Shown piece by piece: positions 10,644 to 19,686 of a stretch of DNA of 64,000 bases. The stretch is taken from contig NZ_JALCZU010000011.1 of assembly GCF_023522835.1 (NCBI RefSeq), forward strand, positions 1 to 64,000, in the 5' to 3' direction. The translations under genes and the position numbers were made by a program. Each line of letters begins with the position of its first letter. Within the stretch, counting starts at the first letter, position 1. The notes beneath the pieces were generated by a model. It ran no database searches. It was not told the origin of the DNA and worked only from the letters and a program-made list of their open reading frames with translations. Source of the stretch: Oceanobacillus saliphilus (GTDB taxonomy: Bacteria; Bacillota; Bacilli; Bacillales; Amphibacillaceae).

Positions 10644-11201
10644 CTATTCCCCACTGTAAACTTCCGGTTTCAGTACGCCGATGTACGGCAGATTACGGTA
10701 TCTTTCTGCGTAATCCAATCCATAACCAACAACAAATTCATCCGGCACTTGAAAACCAATCAAATCTGCTTTAATGGCAGCAGTTCGCCCAGATGGTTTA
10801 TCAAGCAATGTTACAATCTTGATTGATTTCGCCTTACGATACTTAAACAAATCAACCAGATAACTTAGTGTCAGTCCACTGTCAATGATATCTTCAACGA
10901 TAATCAGATCGCGTCCTTCAACTTTGGTGTTAAGATCCTTGACGATTTTCACTTCTCCTGAAGAAGTTGTTCCACTGCCATAGCTTGAAACATCCATGAA
11001 ATCCATTTCAAGATGGATTTCCGTGTAGCGAAGCACATCGGACATAAACGGCATAGCACCTTTCAACACACCAATTGCAAGCGGGAATTTACCATCATAT
11101 TCGCGTGAAAGCTGTTGTCCGATTTCCTGGCATTTTAATTTAATTTCTTCTTCTGTAACTAAAATATGGTCGATTTCACCATGCATGTTATCCTGAAGCA
11201 T
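10644..11201 (-). CDS. hpt: Hypoxanthine-guanine phosphoribosyltransferase
   Basis: This enzyme salvages hypoxanthine and guanine by joining them to PRPP. The PRPP loop is [13 protein letters not shown] (about residues 100-112). The 185 residues are typical. Its AGGAGG site overlaps the stop of tilS, so the pair is translationally coupled. The tilS-hpt-ftsH order is widely conserved in Firmicutes, and TilS and HprT are reported to act together on ftsH in B. subtilis. Confidence 0.96.
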   Translation of the reverse strand: MLQDNMHGEIDHILVTEEEIKLKCQEIGQQLSREYDGKFPLAIGVLKGAMPFMSDVLRYTEIHLEMDFMDVSSYGSGTTSSGEVKIVKDLNTKVEGRDLIIVEDIIDSGLTLSYLVDLFKYRKAKSIKIVTLLDKPSGRTAAIKADLIGFQVPDEFVVGYGLDYAERYRNLPYIGVLKPEVYSGE

Positions 11202-11212
11202 CTGAAGTCCTC

Positions 11213-12610
11213 CTAAAGTTTCCCTTTTTCAAAGTATAATTGAATGGTCGCTCCCTTTAGCCGCTGTGATGTCAACTGACCTTTTTTCAATCCGATGAGC
11301 CAAAGTATCTCTCCTTGATCATCGGTAACGACAGGCCAACTTCCCCTTGCACTTAAAGGTATTTTAGCATCTATAAATATATCTTTCAGCTTTTTGCTTC
11401 CATTTAGTCCCTTCCAACTCATTCGATCTCCTGGTTTTCTCGTTCTGATATGTAACGGTAATTTAACCTGTTCAGTAGAGAAGATGCAGGAAAAATTATC
11501 CTGTTCGGTATTTTCTTCAACGAAACCTGCTGTAATTGTAGAACCGTCCGGCAACACACATATGCCTGGAATATCCAACCTATAGTGATAAGAAAGGTTT
11601 GGGGCCTTGTGATGTTCACAGAAGTAAAACGTTATGAATCCATAGGAATTTTCCAATTTTAAATCAGATGGAAAATCAAGGCGAACATTTCCATTTTTGC
11701 GCTGCAATAATGCAAAGAACTGTTCTTCATGCGCATAGGATAAGTCCTTTGGCAAGTCCTTGTAAAGATAGTTTAATATTAGATGATAGGCACGTCTTTG
11801 TAAAGCTTGGTCGCGGTTTTTAAACAAATCGGCATGAAAGGACACGTTACCATTTTCACCATCAAAATCGATAAGTTCATCAACCATTTTTCCAGCTTCT
11901 TCTCTGAGAAATTGTTCATCTTCAGAAAGTGTTTCACTTAGATGTTGAACGATACTATGTATGTTGCTGTTTTTTTCTTTAATTAAAGGAATTATTTTGT
12001 TCCGGAAAAAATTCCTTGTATAATCAGTTTCAAAATTAGTCGAGTCAATCCTAGCATCAATTTGGTTTTCTTTACAGTATTCCTCCAGCACCTCCTTGGT
12101 TATACAGAGAAATGGGCGAATAATATAGCCTGTGAAAAATTTCCTTTGTACAGGTATCCCCTGAAAGGAACTGGAGGATGCGGTACGGGACATTTTCATA
12201 AACATCGTTTCCACTTGATCGTCCCCGTGGTGGCCGAGCGCCAAATAATCTGCCTGGAAAAGTTCCATCTGTTCCCCAAAAAATTGATAGCGAAGTTCCC
12301 GACCTGCCAGTTCAGTACTGATTCCATGCTTTTTCTTATAGGAGGATACATCCAAAGAAACCCCAACAAAACCAATGCCCCATTCTTTACATGTTTTTTC
12401 GACATATTGTAAATCGGCAAGCGAGTCGTCCCCCCTCAGTTGATGGTCAACAGAGAGTGCAACAACCTTTAATTTCCATTCATTTTTTAATGAACGTAGA
12501 AAATGCAATAAAGCCATCGAATCCGGTCCACCGGAGACTCCTACAAGAACGGTTGTATTCTTTCTAAGTAATTGATGTTTTTTTATGAATGTAAGGACTT
12601 CCTGTTTCAT
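11213..12610 (-). CDS. tilS: tRNA(Ile)-lysidine synthase
   Basis: TilS attaches lysine to the wobble cytidine of tRNA-Ile(CAU), so that it reads AUA and is charged with isoleucine. The N-terminal PP-loop ATPase motif is [13 protein letters not shown] (about 26-38). Further in, [16 protein letters not shown] is the conserved family block (about 125-140), and a TilS C-terminal domain ends near residue 460. The 465 residues fit. It is followed by hpt with the ribosome site inside its stop region. Confidence 0.95.
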   Translation of the reverse strand: MKQEVLTFIKKHQLLRKNTTVLVGVSGGPDSMALLHFLRSLKNEWKLKVVALSVDHQLRGDDSLADLQYVEKTCKEWGIGFVGVSLDVSSYKKKHGISTELAGRELRYQFFGEQMELFQADYLALGHHGDDQVETMFMKMSRTASSSSFQGIPVQRKFFTGYIIRPFLCITKEVLEEYCKENQIDARIDSTNFETDYTRNFFRNKIIPLIKEKNSNIHSIVQHLSETLSEDEQFLREEAGKMVDELIDFDGENGNVSFHADLFKNRDQALQRRAYHLILNYLYKDLPKDLSYAHEEQFFALLQRKNGNVRLDFPSDLKLENSYGFITFYFCEHHKAPNLSYHYRLDIPGICVLPDGSTITAGFVEENTEQDNFSCIFSTEQVKLPLHIRTRKPGDRMSWKGLNGSKKLKDIFIDAKIPLSARGSWPVVTDDQGEILWLIGLKKGQLTSQRLKGATIQLYFEKGKL

Positions 12611-12664
12611 CGATTGCCAACTCCAACACGGATTTCGGTTAATACCTCTATCCTATCATAACAA

Positions 12665-13603
12665 TCACTGAAAAAGCAGTGATAAAAGGTAAAAAAGCAG
12701 TGCTAGGAATCCGATGCTTCCCGGTTCCTTCAAAAGCTGATTTGAAAACATTTTCGCTTTTTTCTTATGATAGGATTGTCGCTTTTTTGCTTCCTTTATA
12801 GCAGCAATAAGTTCTTTTTTCATATCTGCACTTGACTGGTAGCTTCCTTTAACTGCCTTTTTTAATATGTTTCTGTATGGGTATAGATCTTTGACATGAT
12901 CAATTTTTTTGAAAAGCAGCTTCTCGGATTGTTCTCCGTTTTTAACAAACCGATTTGGATAATATATATTTAAAAATACCATGACAAATGCAAAAAGGTC
13001 ATAACTTGGTTCTGCTCGTCTAGTACCTATTCCCCAATACCCGCGATCATAAAACTCCGTATATTCCTTAATCGCCCTTCCAATCCGAGTAGTGCCGCCT
13101 ACATCCACCCAGCGTATTTTTGGTGGAGAGGATATTACAATCAAGTTCTCTGATTTTAAATCACCGAAAACCCAGCCAGTCTGATGTAATCTTTCCAGGT
13201 CTTCAAGCAATTGAACCATCAAAACACCTAACCAGTCTTTCCCGTTGGTTCTAATAAAATGTCCCAATGTATCACCGTGAAGATATTCCATCACATAAAA
13301 TGAATAAATGTTTCCGGCAGGAGTTACCCAATCATCTACATCAAGTAAAGAAGGCCCAAGACGATTTCCTTGGACCTTTTCCAATGACTTTAAAACGTTG
13401 ACTTCAACTGTCATTGACGTTCCTTTTTCACTAATTTTGAGCGCAGCAGGCTTTCCTTCGTATTCGCATAGATAAACAGCTCCAATTGCTCCTGTACCCA
13501 GCTTTTTCTGAATGATATATCTGTTATGATGCCATTTCCCCTGTATACGGGTTCCTGGTCTGAGTTCAGTAACCTGCTTCTTCCATGCCGGATTCATCTT
13601 CAT
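12665..13603 (-). CDS. yabT: Membrane-anchored Ser/Thr kinase YabT
   Basis: This is a Hanks-type kinase expressed in sporulation in B. subtilis, where DNA binding activates it and RecA is a substrate. Visible features are a glycine loop GTGAIGAVYL (about 36-45), a lysine in AALKIS, the catalytic aspartate in FGDLKSENLIVI (about 155) and VDVGG in place of the usual DFG. A lysine-rich stretch (about 270-285, KKRQSYHKKKAK) precedes a single C-terminal membrane helix and could be the DNA-binding patch. The start overlaps yabS by 38 bp and has AAGGAG 8 bp upstream. Confidence 0.88.
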   Translation of the reverse strand: MKMNPAWKKQVTELRPGTRIQGKWHHNRYIIQKKLGTGAIGAVYLCEYEGKPAALKISEKGTSMTVEVNVLKSLEKVQGNRLGPSLLDVDDWVTPAGNIYSFYVMEYLHGDTLGHFIRTNGKDWLGVLMVQLLEDLERLHQTGWVFGDLKSENLIVISSPPKIRWVDVGGTTRIGRAIKEYTEFYDRGYWGIGTRRAEPSYDLFAFVMVFLNIYYPNRFVKNGEQSEKLLFKKIDHVKDLYPYRNILKKAVKGSYQSSADMKKELIAAIKEAKKRQSYHKKKAKMFSNQLLKEPGSIGFLALLFYLLSLLFQ

Positions 13604-14306
13604 GCCTGAAGCTCCTTAATAGACTTTTTTTACCAAATTGATACATTGCCTCCCGAATCGCAGGTCCGGTAGGTGTAATTCCCCCACTGGTCAATTTAGG
13701 AAAAACGGTTGAAATTGCATCCAGCTTCGGTGACCAATCAAATACTTTCTGAATATCCTTGCGTTTTCCAGGGAAACTGTATATACAAAATCGATTTCTT
13801 CCTATCCGTGCGTTAAGACTGATGGATAGGTCAATGAGTGCTTCTTTGACTGTCGGAAGCTTACTGTGCATACTTGCACTCGTATCTACCAGAACAAGAA
13901 CTTCCAAGTCGCTAGTCTCCCCAAGGTCCTCAACAACCTCCATTATCTCTCCTCGCTTCTGCGGATCCAGATCTTCAAGACTTTGGTCTGAACCAAGAAT
14001 CTGTCTTAGTTCTTTATTTACAAATCCTTGCAATGTCTGAGTCATAGCTTGTCTGGTCACCATTTGAACAGTTTGGGATAACGTCTCACTGTAAACGATT
14101 TGGCTGACTCCACCACCAGATAAGGCAATATCTTCTACTTCCTGTAATCCATCCGGACTTTCCGTCTCATCATCATCCAATATGCCGATGACATTCACCG
14201 TTATTCCTTGCTGATAAGCAAGAGCTGCAGTAGCAGATGGATCTTCACCTTTATTCGAACAACCATCCGTAAGCAATAAAATCTGTTTCAATGTCCCATT
14301 TTTCAA
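13566..14306 (-). CDS. yabS: VWA-domain protein YabS
   Basis: This is a protein of unknown role next to spoIIE and yabT, as in B. subtilis. The C-terminal half holds a von Willebrand A domain with the metal-ion motif DTSAS (about residue 140) and a later TPTGPAIREA. The N-terminal half begins ILLLTDGCSNKGED, resembling the end of another VWA fold. TTG at 14306 is taken as the start because GGGAGGT sits 7 bp upstream and the product then matches YabS. The open frame continues 32 codons upstream into unrelated repeat sequence. Product 246 residues. A 38-bp overlap with yabT implies coupling. Confidence 0.85.
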   Translation of the reverse strand: MKNGTLKQILLLTDGCSNKGEDPSATAALAYQQGITVNVIGILDDDETESPDGLQEVEDIALSGGGVSQIVYSETLSQTVQMVTRQAMTQTLQGFVNKELRQILGSDQSLEDLDPQKRGEIMEVVEDLGETSDLEVLVLVDTSASMHSKLPTVKEALIDLSISLNARIGRNRFCIYSFPGKRKDIQKVFDWSPKLDAISTVFPKLTSGGITPTGPAIREAMYQFGKKSLLRSFRHEDESGMEEAGY

Positions 14307-14363
14307 AGCCCCAACCTCCCTGTTTATTCCAATACCATCATCACCAAAAACGATATGGAATAT

Positions 14364-14493
14364 ACATCGAAAGGTACAGTGGGTTTGACCAGCGCAGATC
14401 ACCTGGTTGTTGGTGATCGAAGTGTCTATTGACTATGACCGTAGTCGCTAGCCCTCGCGAAACTAGACATCGAAAGGTATAGCGGGCTTGACC
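14364..14493. repeat. Pair of 27-bp imperfect direct repeats upstream of yabS
   Basis: The block ACATCGAAAGGTA(C/T)AG, continuing GGG(T/C)TTGACC, occurs at 14364-14390 and again at 14467-14493, with three differences. Between them lie an inverted repeat GATCACC/GGTGATC (14397-14418) and GACTA/TAGTC. The segment is not coding and its origin is unknown. Confidence 0.7.
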
Positions 14494-14519
14494 CGGTCAG
14501 ACGGACGTCCTCTCAGCTT

Positions 14520-16973
14520 TTACAGTGCCTTATTACCATAGACAGGTACCGCTGCCCACTCCGGGGTATTCTTAGCTATTTTCGCCACAAGAACGGTCAT
14601 ATCATCCTTTATTTCCCCTGACCTTGTACGTATCACTTCCTCAAGCAGCAGATCTGCCACTTCCTGTGGATCCTCTGTTGCCATTTCCCTTATTTTCCTC
14701 TTTAACCAAAGGTCAATATTTTCCACATGCTTGGGCCCTTCAAAAATCCCATCGCTCATCATAATGAGTAAGTCATCAGAACTCAGGCTTTCACTTACAA
14801 TCTCCACATCAAACTCCTGAATAATTCCCATTGGCAAATTACTTGCTTCAATTTTCATCATTCTATTTCCCCTTTTGATGAAGCTTGGTGTGGATCCTAT
14901 TTTTAAGAACTGGACAGATGCATCATGCAAATCAATTACTGCAAGATCTAGAGTCGCAAACATCTCATCGGTGGTGCGAAGGGACAATATAGAATTGATA
15001 GACTTAATAGCTACTTTCTCTGGAATTCCTGTCTGTAGTATTTGCTGTAATAAACGAAGTGTTTCTACACTCTCCTCCTTTGCTCTTTTACCATTGCCCA
15101 TCCCATCACTGATTGCCATCGCAAACTTACCCGCTCCAAGTTCAATTGTCGTAAAACTATCCCCAGAAACCAAACCTCCTCCTTTTGCAGCACTCGCAGC
15201 CCCCGTTTTAATCATGAATTCTTTCGCCGAACCAAACGCTAAGTAGCTGTATCCATTTGGAAATGGTGAAATCTCCTCCTGTTTAACAATAATCATTTCA
15301 TTCAAAATATCAGAAAGAACCGGAGCGATTAATTTCGCACCTTCCCCGCGGTAGTCATAAAAGGTTGCGGTCATTTCAATATCCACATTGCCTTTTTCCA
15401 GTTGATAAATATCGAGCTTTTCCAATTCGATTCCCATATGTTTTAAGGCTTCCATAATCTGACTTTCCTGTATTTCGTGATGTTGTCGTTCCTTTAGAAT
15501 TTCCTTTGCAAAGTCATCCATTACTTCGGACACTCCTTGCAATTGATCCGCAACTAAACGTTTACTTTCCATTACTTGCTGTCTTAATTTGCGATTGGCT
15601 TCATAAAAGGTCATCTCCTCTTTCATCGCTTCCACAACTTTTCTTGATTTCACACAATGGTTTTCAAAGTCTTTCATCACTTTCCTGTTTGGTTCGACCC
15701 CATCCGTAATATCTTCTTTCATCTCCTCCATCAAGGCATAGGTTTGATCAAATTCCTTTTGCCAGCAACGATCCTTCATAAAACAATTTTGGCACGTCTT
15801 CTCTGTAATCTGACTCAGAAAAAAATCCGTTTCCCTCCTTGCTTCCTGTTCGTCTGTCGGTAGGGAATCAGAGACTGCAAAGCTCTTTGATAAAGCCTGA
15901 AAAACTCCCGAAAACTGTTCCACCCTTCTCGCCGTGACATTTCGGACCTTTTGAAGATACTGTTCCTGCTCATAGGTATATTCTTCCGTACCTGGTATAT
16001 ATCTCGATATCCTGCTGAACCAGGATGCTGGTGTTAAGAGAAATAACAAAATTGCAATGGAAGATTCAATAAGAGAAGGTACTAATGTAACGGCATTTCC
16101 ATAAATTCCTATTAAAAAAGTACCTACAAGCAGTCCCACAGCTGTCCCTGGCTTCTTGCCTTCCTTCAGCAGACCTCCAAGCAAGCCGGAAAATGCAAGC
16201 AGACTCATTTGGTAAAGATTTGCGACATTCGCAAGAGATAATATCAATCCAGCAACTACCCCCACCGTAGAGCCAATGGCAGCGCCACCAATAAAAGCAA
16301 ATAGCAAAACAAAATAACGTGAAAATACTTGTTCGGCTGATGCACCGTAAAATTCCCAGCCAATCATACCAGTTAATACAGAGGCAATGAGAATAATCAT
16401 ACAGACGATTTCCTCATTCTTTAATGCAGGTTTATATCTTTTTGGTGATAATAGAGGAATACTTTGCATAAATATTAATACTAGGACAGTCCCAAGCACC
16501 CCTTCAACAACAAGCAACAGCCATTCATAAGGGGTAATCGCATCTCGAACGGAGTATAAGAACATCCTTGGAAGTGAGGTTGCAGTAAACACAACCAGTG
16601 GCAATATAATTTGCTGATTTTTCATTTTCTTAAATAAGGCAGCAAGTAGAATAAATACTAACATCGACAAACCAATAAAAATAGAATGCGTTACAGAGTA
16701 GCTCAATGCCCCAGCCAACACAGCCAGCATTGCTTTAAAGCTTTTTCCCCTATGGACGTACCACATGGTTGCAATAAAAGCCACTGCAAACGGGGATACA
16801 GCAGATAAAATAACAGCTCGTCCGAGTAAAAATCCTGCAATATAAAAGAGCCAGCCGTTTTCCAGCAGAATTAATTTCATTTTCATATAGATCCCAGTAC
16901 GTACTTTTTTCATCTTCTCCGTTTTCTTGACGCCAAACCCTCGTGACTCCACCCTTGGAATTGAACCTATCAT
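14520..16973 (-). CDS. spoIIE: Stage II sporulation protein E, PP2C phosphatase
   Basis: SpoIIE dephosphorylates SpoIIAA to release sigma-F in the forespore and also binds FtsZ at the polar septum. The N-terminal third holds about ten membrane segments (residues 40-330), followed by a regulatory region with a cysteine pair (CQNCFMKDRC) and a C-terminal PP2C domain. Metal-binding aspartates are visible in AISDGMGNGKRA, MMSDGIFEG and KDDMTVLVA. The 817 residues match the B. subtilis protein (827). An AGGAGTG site precedes the ATG by about 9 bp. Confidence 0.97.
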   Translation of the reverse strand: MIGSIPRVESRGFGVKKTEKMKKVRTGIYMKMKLILLENGWLFYIAGFLLGRAVILSAVSPFAVAFIATMWYVHRGKSFKAMLAVLAGALSYSVTHSIFIGLSMLVFILLAALFKKMKNQQIILPLVVFTATSLPRMFLYSVRDAITPYEWLLLVVEGVLGTVLVLIFMQSIPLLSPKRYKPALKNEEIVCMIILIASVLTGMIGWEFYGASAEQVFSRYFVLLFAFIGGAAIGSTVGVVAGLILSLANVANLYQMSLLAFSGLLGGLLKEGKKPGTAVGLLVGTFLIGIYGNAVTLVPSLIESSIAILLFLLTPASWFSRISRYIPGTEEYTYEQEQYLQKVRNVTARRVEQFSGVFQALSKSFAVSDSLPTDEQEARRETDFFLSQITEKTCQNCFMKDRCWQKEFDQTYALMEEMKEDITDGVEPNRKVMKDFENHCVKSRKVVEAMKEEMTFYEANRKLRQQVMESKRLVADQLQGVSEVMDDFAKEILKERQHHEIQESQIMEALKHMGIELEKLDIYQLEKGNVDIEMTATFYDYRGEGAKLIAPVLSDILNEMIIVKQEEISPFPNGYSYLAFGSAKEFMIKTGAASAAKGGGLVSGDSFTTIELGAGKFAMAISDGMGNGKRAKEESVETLRLLQQILQTGIPEKVAIKSINSILSLRTTDEMFATLDLAVIDLHDASVQFLKIGSTPSFIKRGNRMMKIEASNLPMGIIQEFDVEIVSESLSSDDLLIMMSDGIFEGPKHVENIDLWLKRKIREMATEDPQEVADLLLEEVIRTRSGEIKDDMTVLVAKIAKNTPEWAAVPVYGNKAL

Positions 16974-17004
16974 TTTTAATCACTCCTATCTTTCAAACTA
17001 GTAA

Positions 17005-17032
17005 ATCATATAATTCCTTCTTTTTTTGTCAA
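17005..17032 (-). promoter_or_regulatory. Probable spoIIE promoter
   Basis: TTGACA (17027-17032) and TATGAT (17005-17010) are separated by 16 bp on the minus strand, about 30 bp upstream of the spoIIE start. In B. subtilis this promoter uses sigma-A with phosphorylated Spo0A and has unusually wide spacing; the spacing here is ordinary. Confidence 0.6.
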
Positions 17033-17058
17033 AATGACATAGCTAATACAATAATTCG

Positions 17059-17065
17059 TTCGACG
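17059..17065 (-). promoter_or_regulatory. Candidate 0A box upstream of spoIIE
   Basis: The minus strand reads CGTCGAA, one mismatch from the Spo0A core TGTCGAA, 26 bp upstream of the -35. The placement fits activation of spoIIE by Spo0A, but a single short match is weak evidence. Confidence 0.4.
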
Positions 17066-17119
17066 ACTTTCTATATAAGAAGCAGAATTCAACAAAGCGT
17101 ATAAAAGTGGAGTGACTAA

Positions 17120-17269
17120 TTGAAAACTATTACATTGCAAGGCAACGGAAAGCGCATGGTCTTAGCGCTTGGAACGTCCATGAGCTGCTGTATCTTCTTT
17201 ATTAAAAACTTGGTTGTTATAATCTTTACCGCGACTGCTTTCGTTCTACATGTGCACATAAAAGCTTAG
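17120..17269 (+). CDS. Small hydrophobic peptide, unknown function
   Basis: A 49-codon open frame starts with TTG 7 bp after GGAG (AAAGTGGAGTGACTAA then TTG) and ends at TAG. The product starts MKTITLQGNGKR, then is strongly hydrophobic to residue 45 (two cysteines in MSCCIFF; core LVVIIFTATAFVL) and ends HVHIKA. It looks like a single-pass or hairpin membrane peptide with a basic N-terminus. It points away from spoIIE and towards the MarR/MFS genes. I do not recognise it. It could be a chance frame, although the ribosome site, basic head and membrane core argue otherwise. Confidence 0.45.
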   Translation: MKTITLQGNGKRMVLALGTSMSCCIFFIKNLVVIIFTATAFVLHVHIKA

Positions 17270-17417
17270 TTCACATCCATGTACAATTAAAAGCATGATA
17301 CGAGTGCTTCATAAGTAATCCCTTGTTTCAAAGCACTTTTTGACGAATTTATCAATGTTATGCCGAAACGATTCATGAATCGAACTAATAATTGAGAATA
17401 TTCTACCAATATTACAC

Positions 17418-17446
17418 TTGCATTTCACTACCGTTTCACTTATAGT
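17418..17446 (+). promoter_or_regulatory. Promoter of the marR/MFS pair
   Basis: TTGCAT (17418-17423) is followed after 17 bp by TATAGT (17441-17446). It lies about 55 bp upstream of the MarR start codon and directly before an inverted repeat. Confidence 0.6.
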
Positions 17447-17477
17447 AGTTCATAGACAAATTGTTCGTGTGTGAACT
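17447..17477. promoter_or_regulatory. Candidate MarR operator
   Basis: AGTTCA (17447-17452) and TGAACT (17472-17477) form an inverted repeat with a 19-bp spacer. It begins at the base after the -10 hexamer, so it covers the transcription start. This is the expected place for an autoregulatory MarR site. Confidence 0.4.
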
Positions 17478-17502
17478 TTTCTGTTTTCGAAGGAGTTGCG
17501 AT

Positions 17503-17949
17503 ATGGATAAACATGAAAAAATAACAAAAATAATTTACTCATTTCGTGAGGTTAATAATTTTTTTTACAAACAGATGTGGCATCATGCAAATGAAATGGG
17601 TGTTACAGTTGTACAACTGCAAATACTTAAACTGCTATCCCAGGAGCCTAATCTGAGTCTCCAGGAACTTACCGGGAAAATGAACATTAGCAAGAGTACC
17701 GTCAGCAGCACCGTAGATCGTTTAGTAAAGGCTTCCTATATCGAGAGGGAACAATCTTTAACAGATAGGAGATCAATTGTACTTAATCTGACGGTGCTGG
17801 GGAAAAAGAAAGAAATCGAAGGCAACCAATTATTTCAAAAGCGGTTAAAAGATCTGAATGATATAAGCGATGAAGATACAGAAAAATTGCTAGAGCTTCA
17901 CCAATTGGTTAAAGAAAAGATCAATGTAAATGGAGATGAACAGAATTGA
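17503..17949 (+). CDS. MarR-family transcriptional regulator
   Basis: This winged-helix repressor has 148 residues with the MarR core (VTVVQLQILKLL, then MNISKSTVSSTVDRLVKASYIER as the recognition helix and turn, DRRSIVLNLT as the wing). ATG at 17503 is chosen for its AAGGAG 7 bp upstream. It overlaps the following MFS pump by 3 bp (TTGA junction), so it almost certainly controls that pump and responds to its substrates, which are unknown. The pair is absent from this place in B. subtilis and runs opposite to its neighbours. Confidence 0.9.
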   Translation: MDKHEKITKIIYSFREVNNFFYKQMWHHANEMGVTVVQLQILKLLSQEPNLSLQELTGKMNISKSTVSSTVDRLVKASYIEREQSLTDRRSIVLNLTVLGKKKEIEGNQLFQKRLKDLNDISDEDTEKLLELHQLVKEKINVNGDEQN

Positions 17950-19484
17950 AAGATAGAACAGCTTTTGTAGATGCGTCAGAAGTTCCAAAAGGACCAATAA
18001 TATTCGTTATGGTGCTGGGGGCATTTGTGGCTATTCTAAACCAGACACTATTGAACGTCGCGTTGCCAGTGATGATTGTTGACATGGAAATGTCGGCGAA
18101 CGCAGCTCAATCTTTAACCACGATCTTCATGCTGGTAAACGGTATATTAATTCCGATTACCGCTTTTTTAATGGAGAGATTTTCAACTAGACATCTATTC
18201 CTTACCGCAATGTCACTCTTTGCTATAGGAACCTTAATCTGTGGAATATCTTTTTCATTTATGGCACTTCTTGCTGGAAGGGTCGTCCAGGCAGCTGGTG
18301 CGGGAATAATGATGCCCTTATTAATGAATGTCATATTAAGTCTGTTCCCTCTTAATAAGCGCGGTTCAGCGATGGGCTATATCGGACTGGCCATGATGTT
18401 CGCTCCCGCTATCGGACCTACCCTATCGGGAATTATTGTACAAAATTTTTCCTGGAGGGTTTTGTTTTTTATCGTTTTGCCCATTGTCATTATTGATATC
18501 ATTCTTGCTTACTTCCTTTTAAGGAATGTAACGAGGCTGTCTAATCCAAAAGTGGATTACAAATCAATTATTCTATCAACCTTTGCATTTGGAGGATTAC
18601 TTTATGGCTTCAGCAGTGCTGGCGAAAAAGGATGGAACAGTCCATTGGTTCTTATACCTCTTGTAATTGGAGCTATTGTTATGGTACTTTTTGTAACCCG
18701 ACAACTGCGATTAAAAACCCCGATGCTTGAATTCAGAGTGTTTAAATATAATATGTTTTCATTAACGACGATCATTAGTGTCGTTGTGACGATGTCGATG
18801 TTCGCTGCGATGATTCTCATTCCAATCTACTTGCAGAACATCCGTGGGTTTTCACCTCTTGAGTCAGGTTTACTACTATTGCCAGGAGCTCTCATATCTG
18901 CGTTTATGTCTCCAATCACCGGTAAATTATTTGACCGAATTGGAGCACGTCCAATAGCTCTGGTTGGACTTGGCATTACTGCAGCTACAACATTGCTGTT
19001 TGCCAATCTATCCGATGAAACTGGATATTATTTTATGATGTTTGCCTATAGTATGCGAATGGTTGGTATCTCAATGATTATGATGCCTATTATGACAGCA
19101 GGGTTAAACCAGTTGCCAAGAAGATTGTATTCTCACGGGACAGCGATGGCGAATACATTGCGTCAAATGTCAGGATCCATTGGAACTGCCTTTCTCGTAA
19201 CCATTATGAGTAGCCAGACAGTGAAACATATGGCTAATAATATGCCATCTGGAACAGCTACTGAACAGCAGTTAATAACCGTTGAAAATCTGGCAACGAT
19301 ACAAGGGATTAATGACTCCTTTTTGGTCGCAACTGCATTTGCAATTTTAGGATTTATTCTCTCTTTCTTTATTAAGCAAACCGATCCAGTTGAAGAGGAT
19401 GAGGAGTATAATCAGCAGATGGCAAGTAAAGATACTGCGAATATGCGTAAGACCCGGAAAGTAAATGCCACACCTTCTAGATAG
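17946..19484 (+). CDS. MFS multidrug efflux transporter, DHA2 (EmrB/QacA) family
   Basis: This is a proton-driven exporter with 14 predicted membrane segments. It has the DHA2 pattern: LNQTLLNVALPVM in the first helix (about 31-43), a motif-A-like loop near residue 75, GRVVQAAGAGIMMPLL in helix 4 and the motif-C-like MMFAPAIGPTLSG in helix 5 (about 150-162). The C-terminal tail is charged. The start is TTG overlapping the marR stop, with GGAG 10 bp upstream, so translation is coupled. Cargo cannot be told from sequence; drugs, quaternary ammonium compounds or bile-type compounds are usual. Product 512 residues. Confidence 0.9.
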   Translation: MKDRTAFVDASEVPKGPIIFVMVLGAFVAILNQTLLNVALPVMIVDMEMSANAAQSLTTIFMLVNGILIPITAFLMERFSTRHLFLTAMSLFAIGTLICGISFSFMALLAGRVVQAAGAGIMMPLLMNVILSLFPLNKRGSAMGYIGLAMMFAPAIGPTLSGIIVQNFSWRVLFFIVLPIVIIDIILAYFLLRNVTRLSNPKVDYKSIILSTFAFGGLLYGFSSAGEKGWNSPLVLIPLVIGAIVMVLFVTRQLRLKTPMLEFRVFKYNMFSLTTIISVVVTMSMFAAMILIPIYLQNIRGFSPLESGLLLLPGALISAFMSPITGKLFDRIGARPIALVGLGITAATTLLFANLSDETGYYFMMFAYSMRMVGISMIMMPIMTAGLNQLPRRLYSHGTAMANTLRQMSGSIGTAFLVTIMSSQTVKHMANNMPSGTATEQQLITVENLATIQGINDSFLVATAFAILGFILSFFIKQTDPVEEDEEYNQQMASKDTANMRKTRKVNATPSR

Positions 19485-19563
19485 GATACCAAATGCTGCT
19501 CGTCACTAGGGCAGCAATCCATTGAAATAATTGGCTGTTTGGAATAAATTTATGGATAATCTA

Positions 19564-19592
19564 TTGACACATTTCCAACACTAATGTATTAT
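19564..19592 (+). promoter_or_regulatory. Promoter of the tRNA-Met gene
   Basis: TTGACA (19564-19569), a 17-bp spacer and TATTAT (19587-19592) form a near-consensus vegetative promoter. The tRNA starts 20 bp downstream of the -10. Confidence 0.75.
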
Positions 19593-19612
19593 AAATTTTG
19601 TTGACTTATTTT

Positions 19613-19686
19613 GGCGGTGTAGCTCAGCTGGCGAGAGCGTACGGTTCATACCCGTGAGGTCGTGGGTTCGATCCCCTCCGCCGCTA
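19613..19686 (+). tRNA. trnM: tRNA-Met (CAU), elongator
   Basis: The cloverleaf folds with acceptor GGCGGTG/CGCCGCT (G1-U72 wobble), D-arm GCTCAGCTGGCGAGAGC, anticodon stem ACGGT/CCCGT-type with loop TTCATAC, and T-loop TTCGATC. The anticodon is CAT. Similarity to B. subtilis elongator Met tRNA, which sits in the same place between yabR and spoIIE, argues against the lysidine-modified Ile tRNA. CCA is not encoded (TCA follows the discriminator A). The T-stem has an apparent U50-U64 mismatch. Confidence 0.93.

Noticed and set aside
13566-14402. Longer yabS with 32 extra N-terminal residues
   Set aside because: The extra residues lie in the duplicated non-coding block; a TTG at 14306 has a strong ribosome site and gives the family N-terminus.
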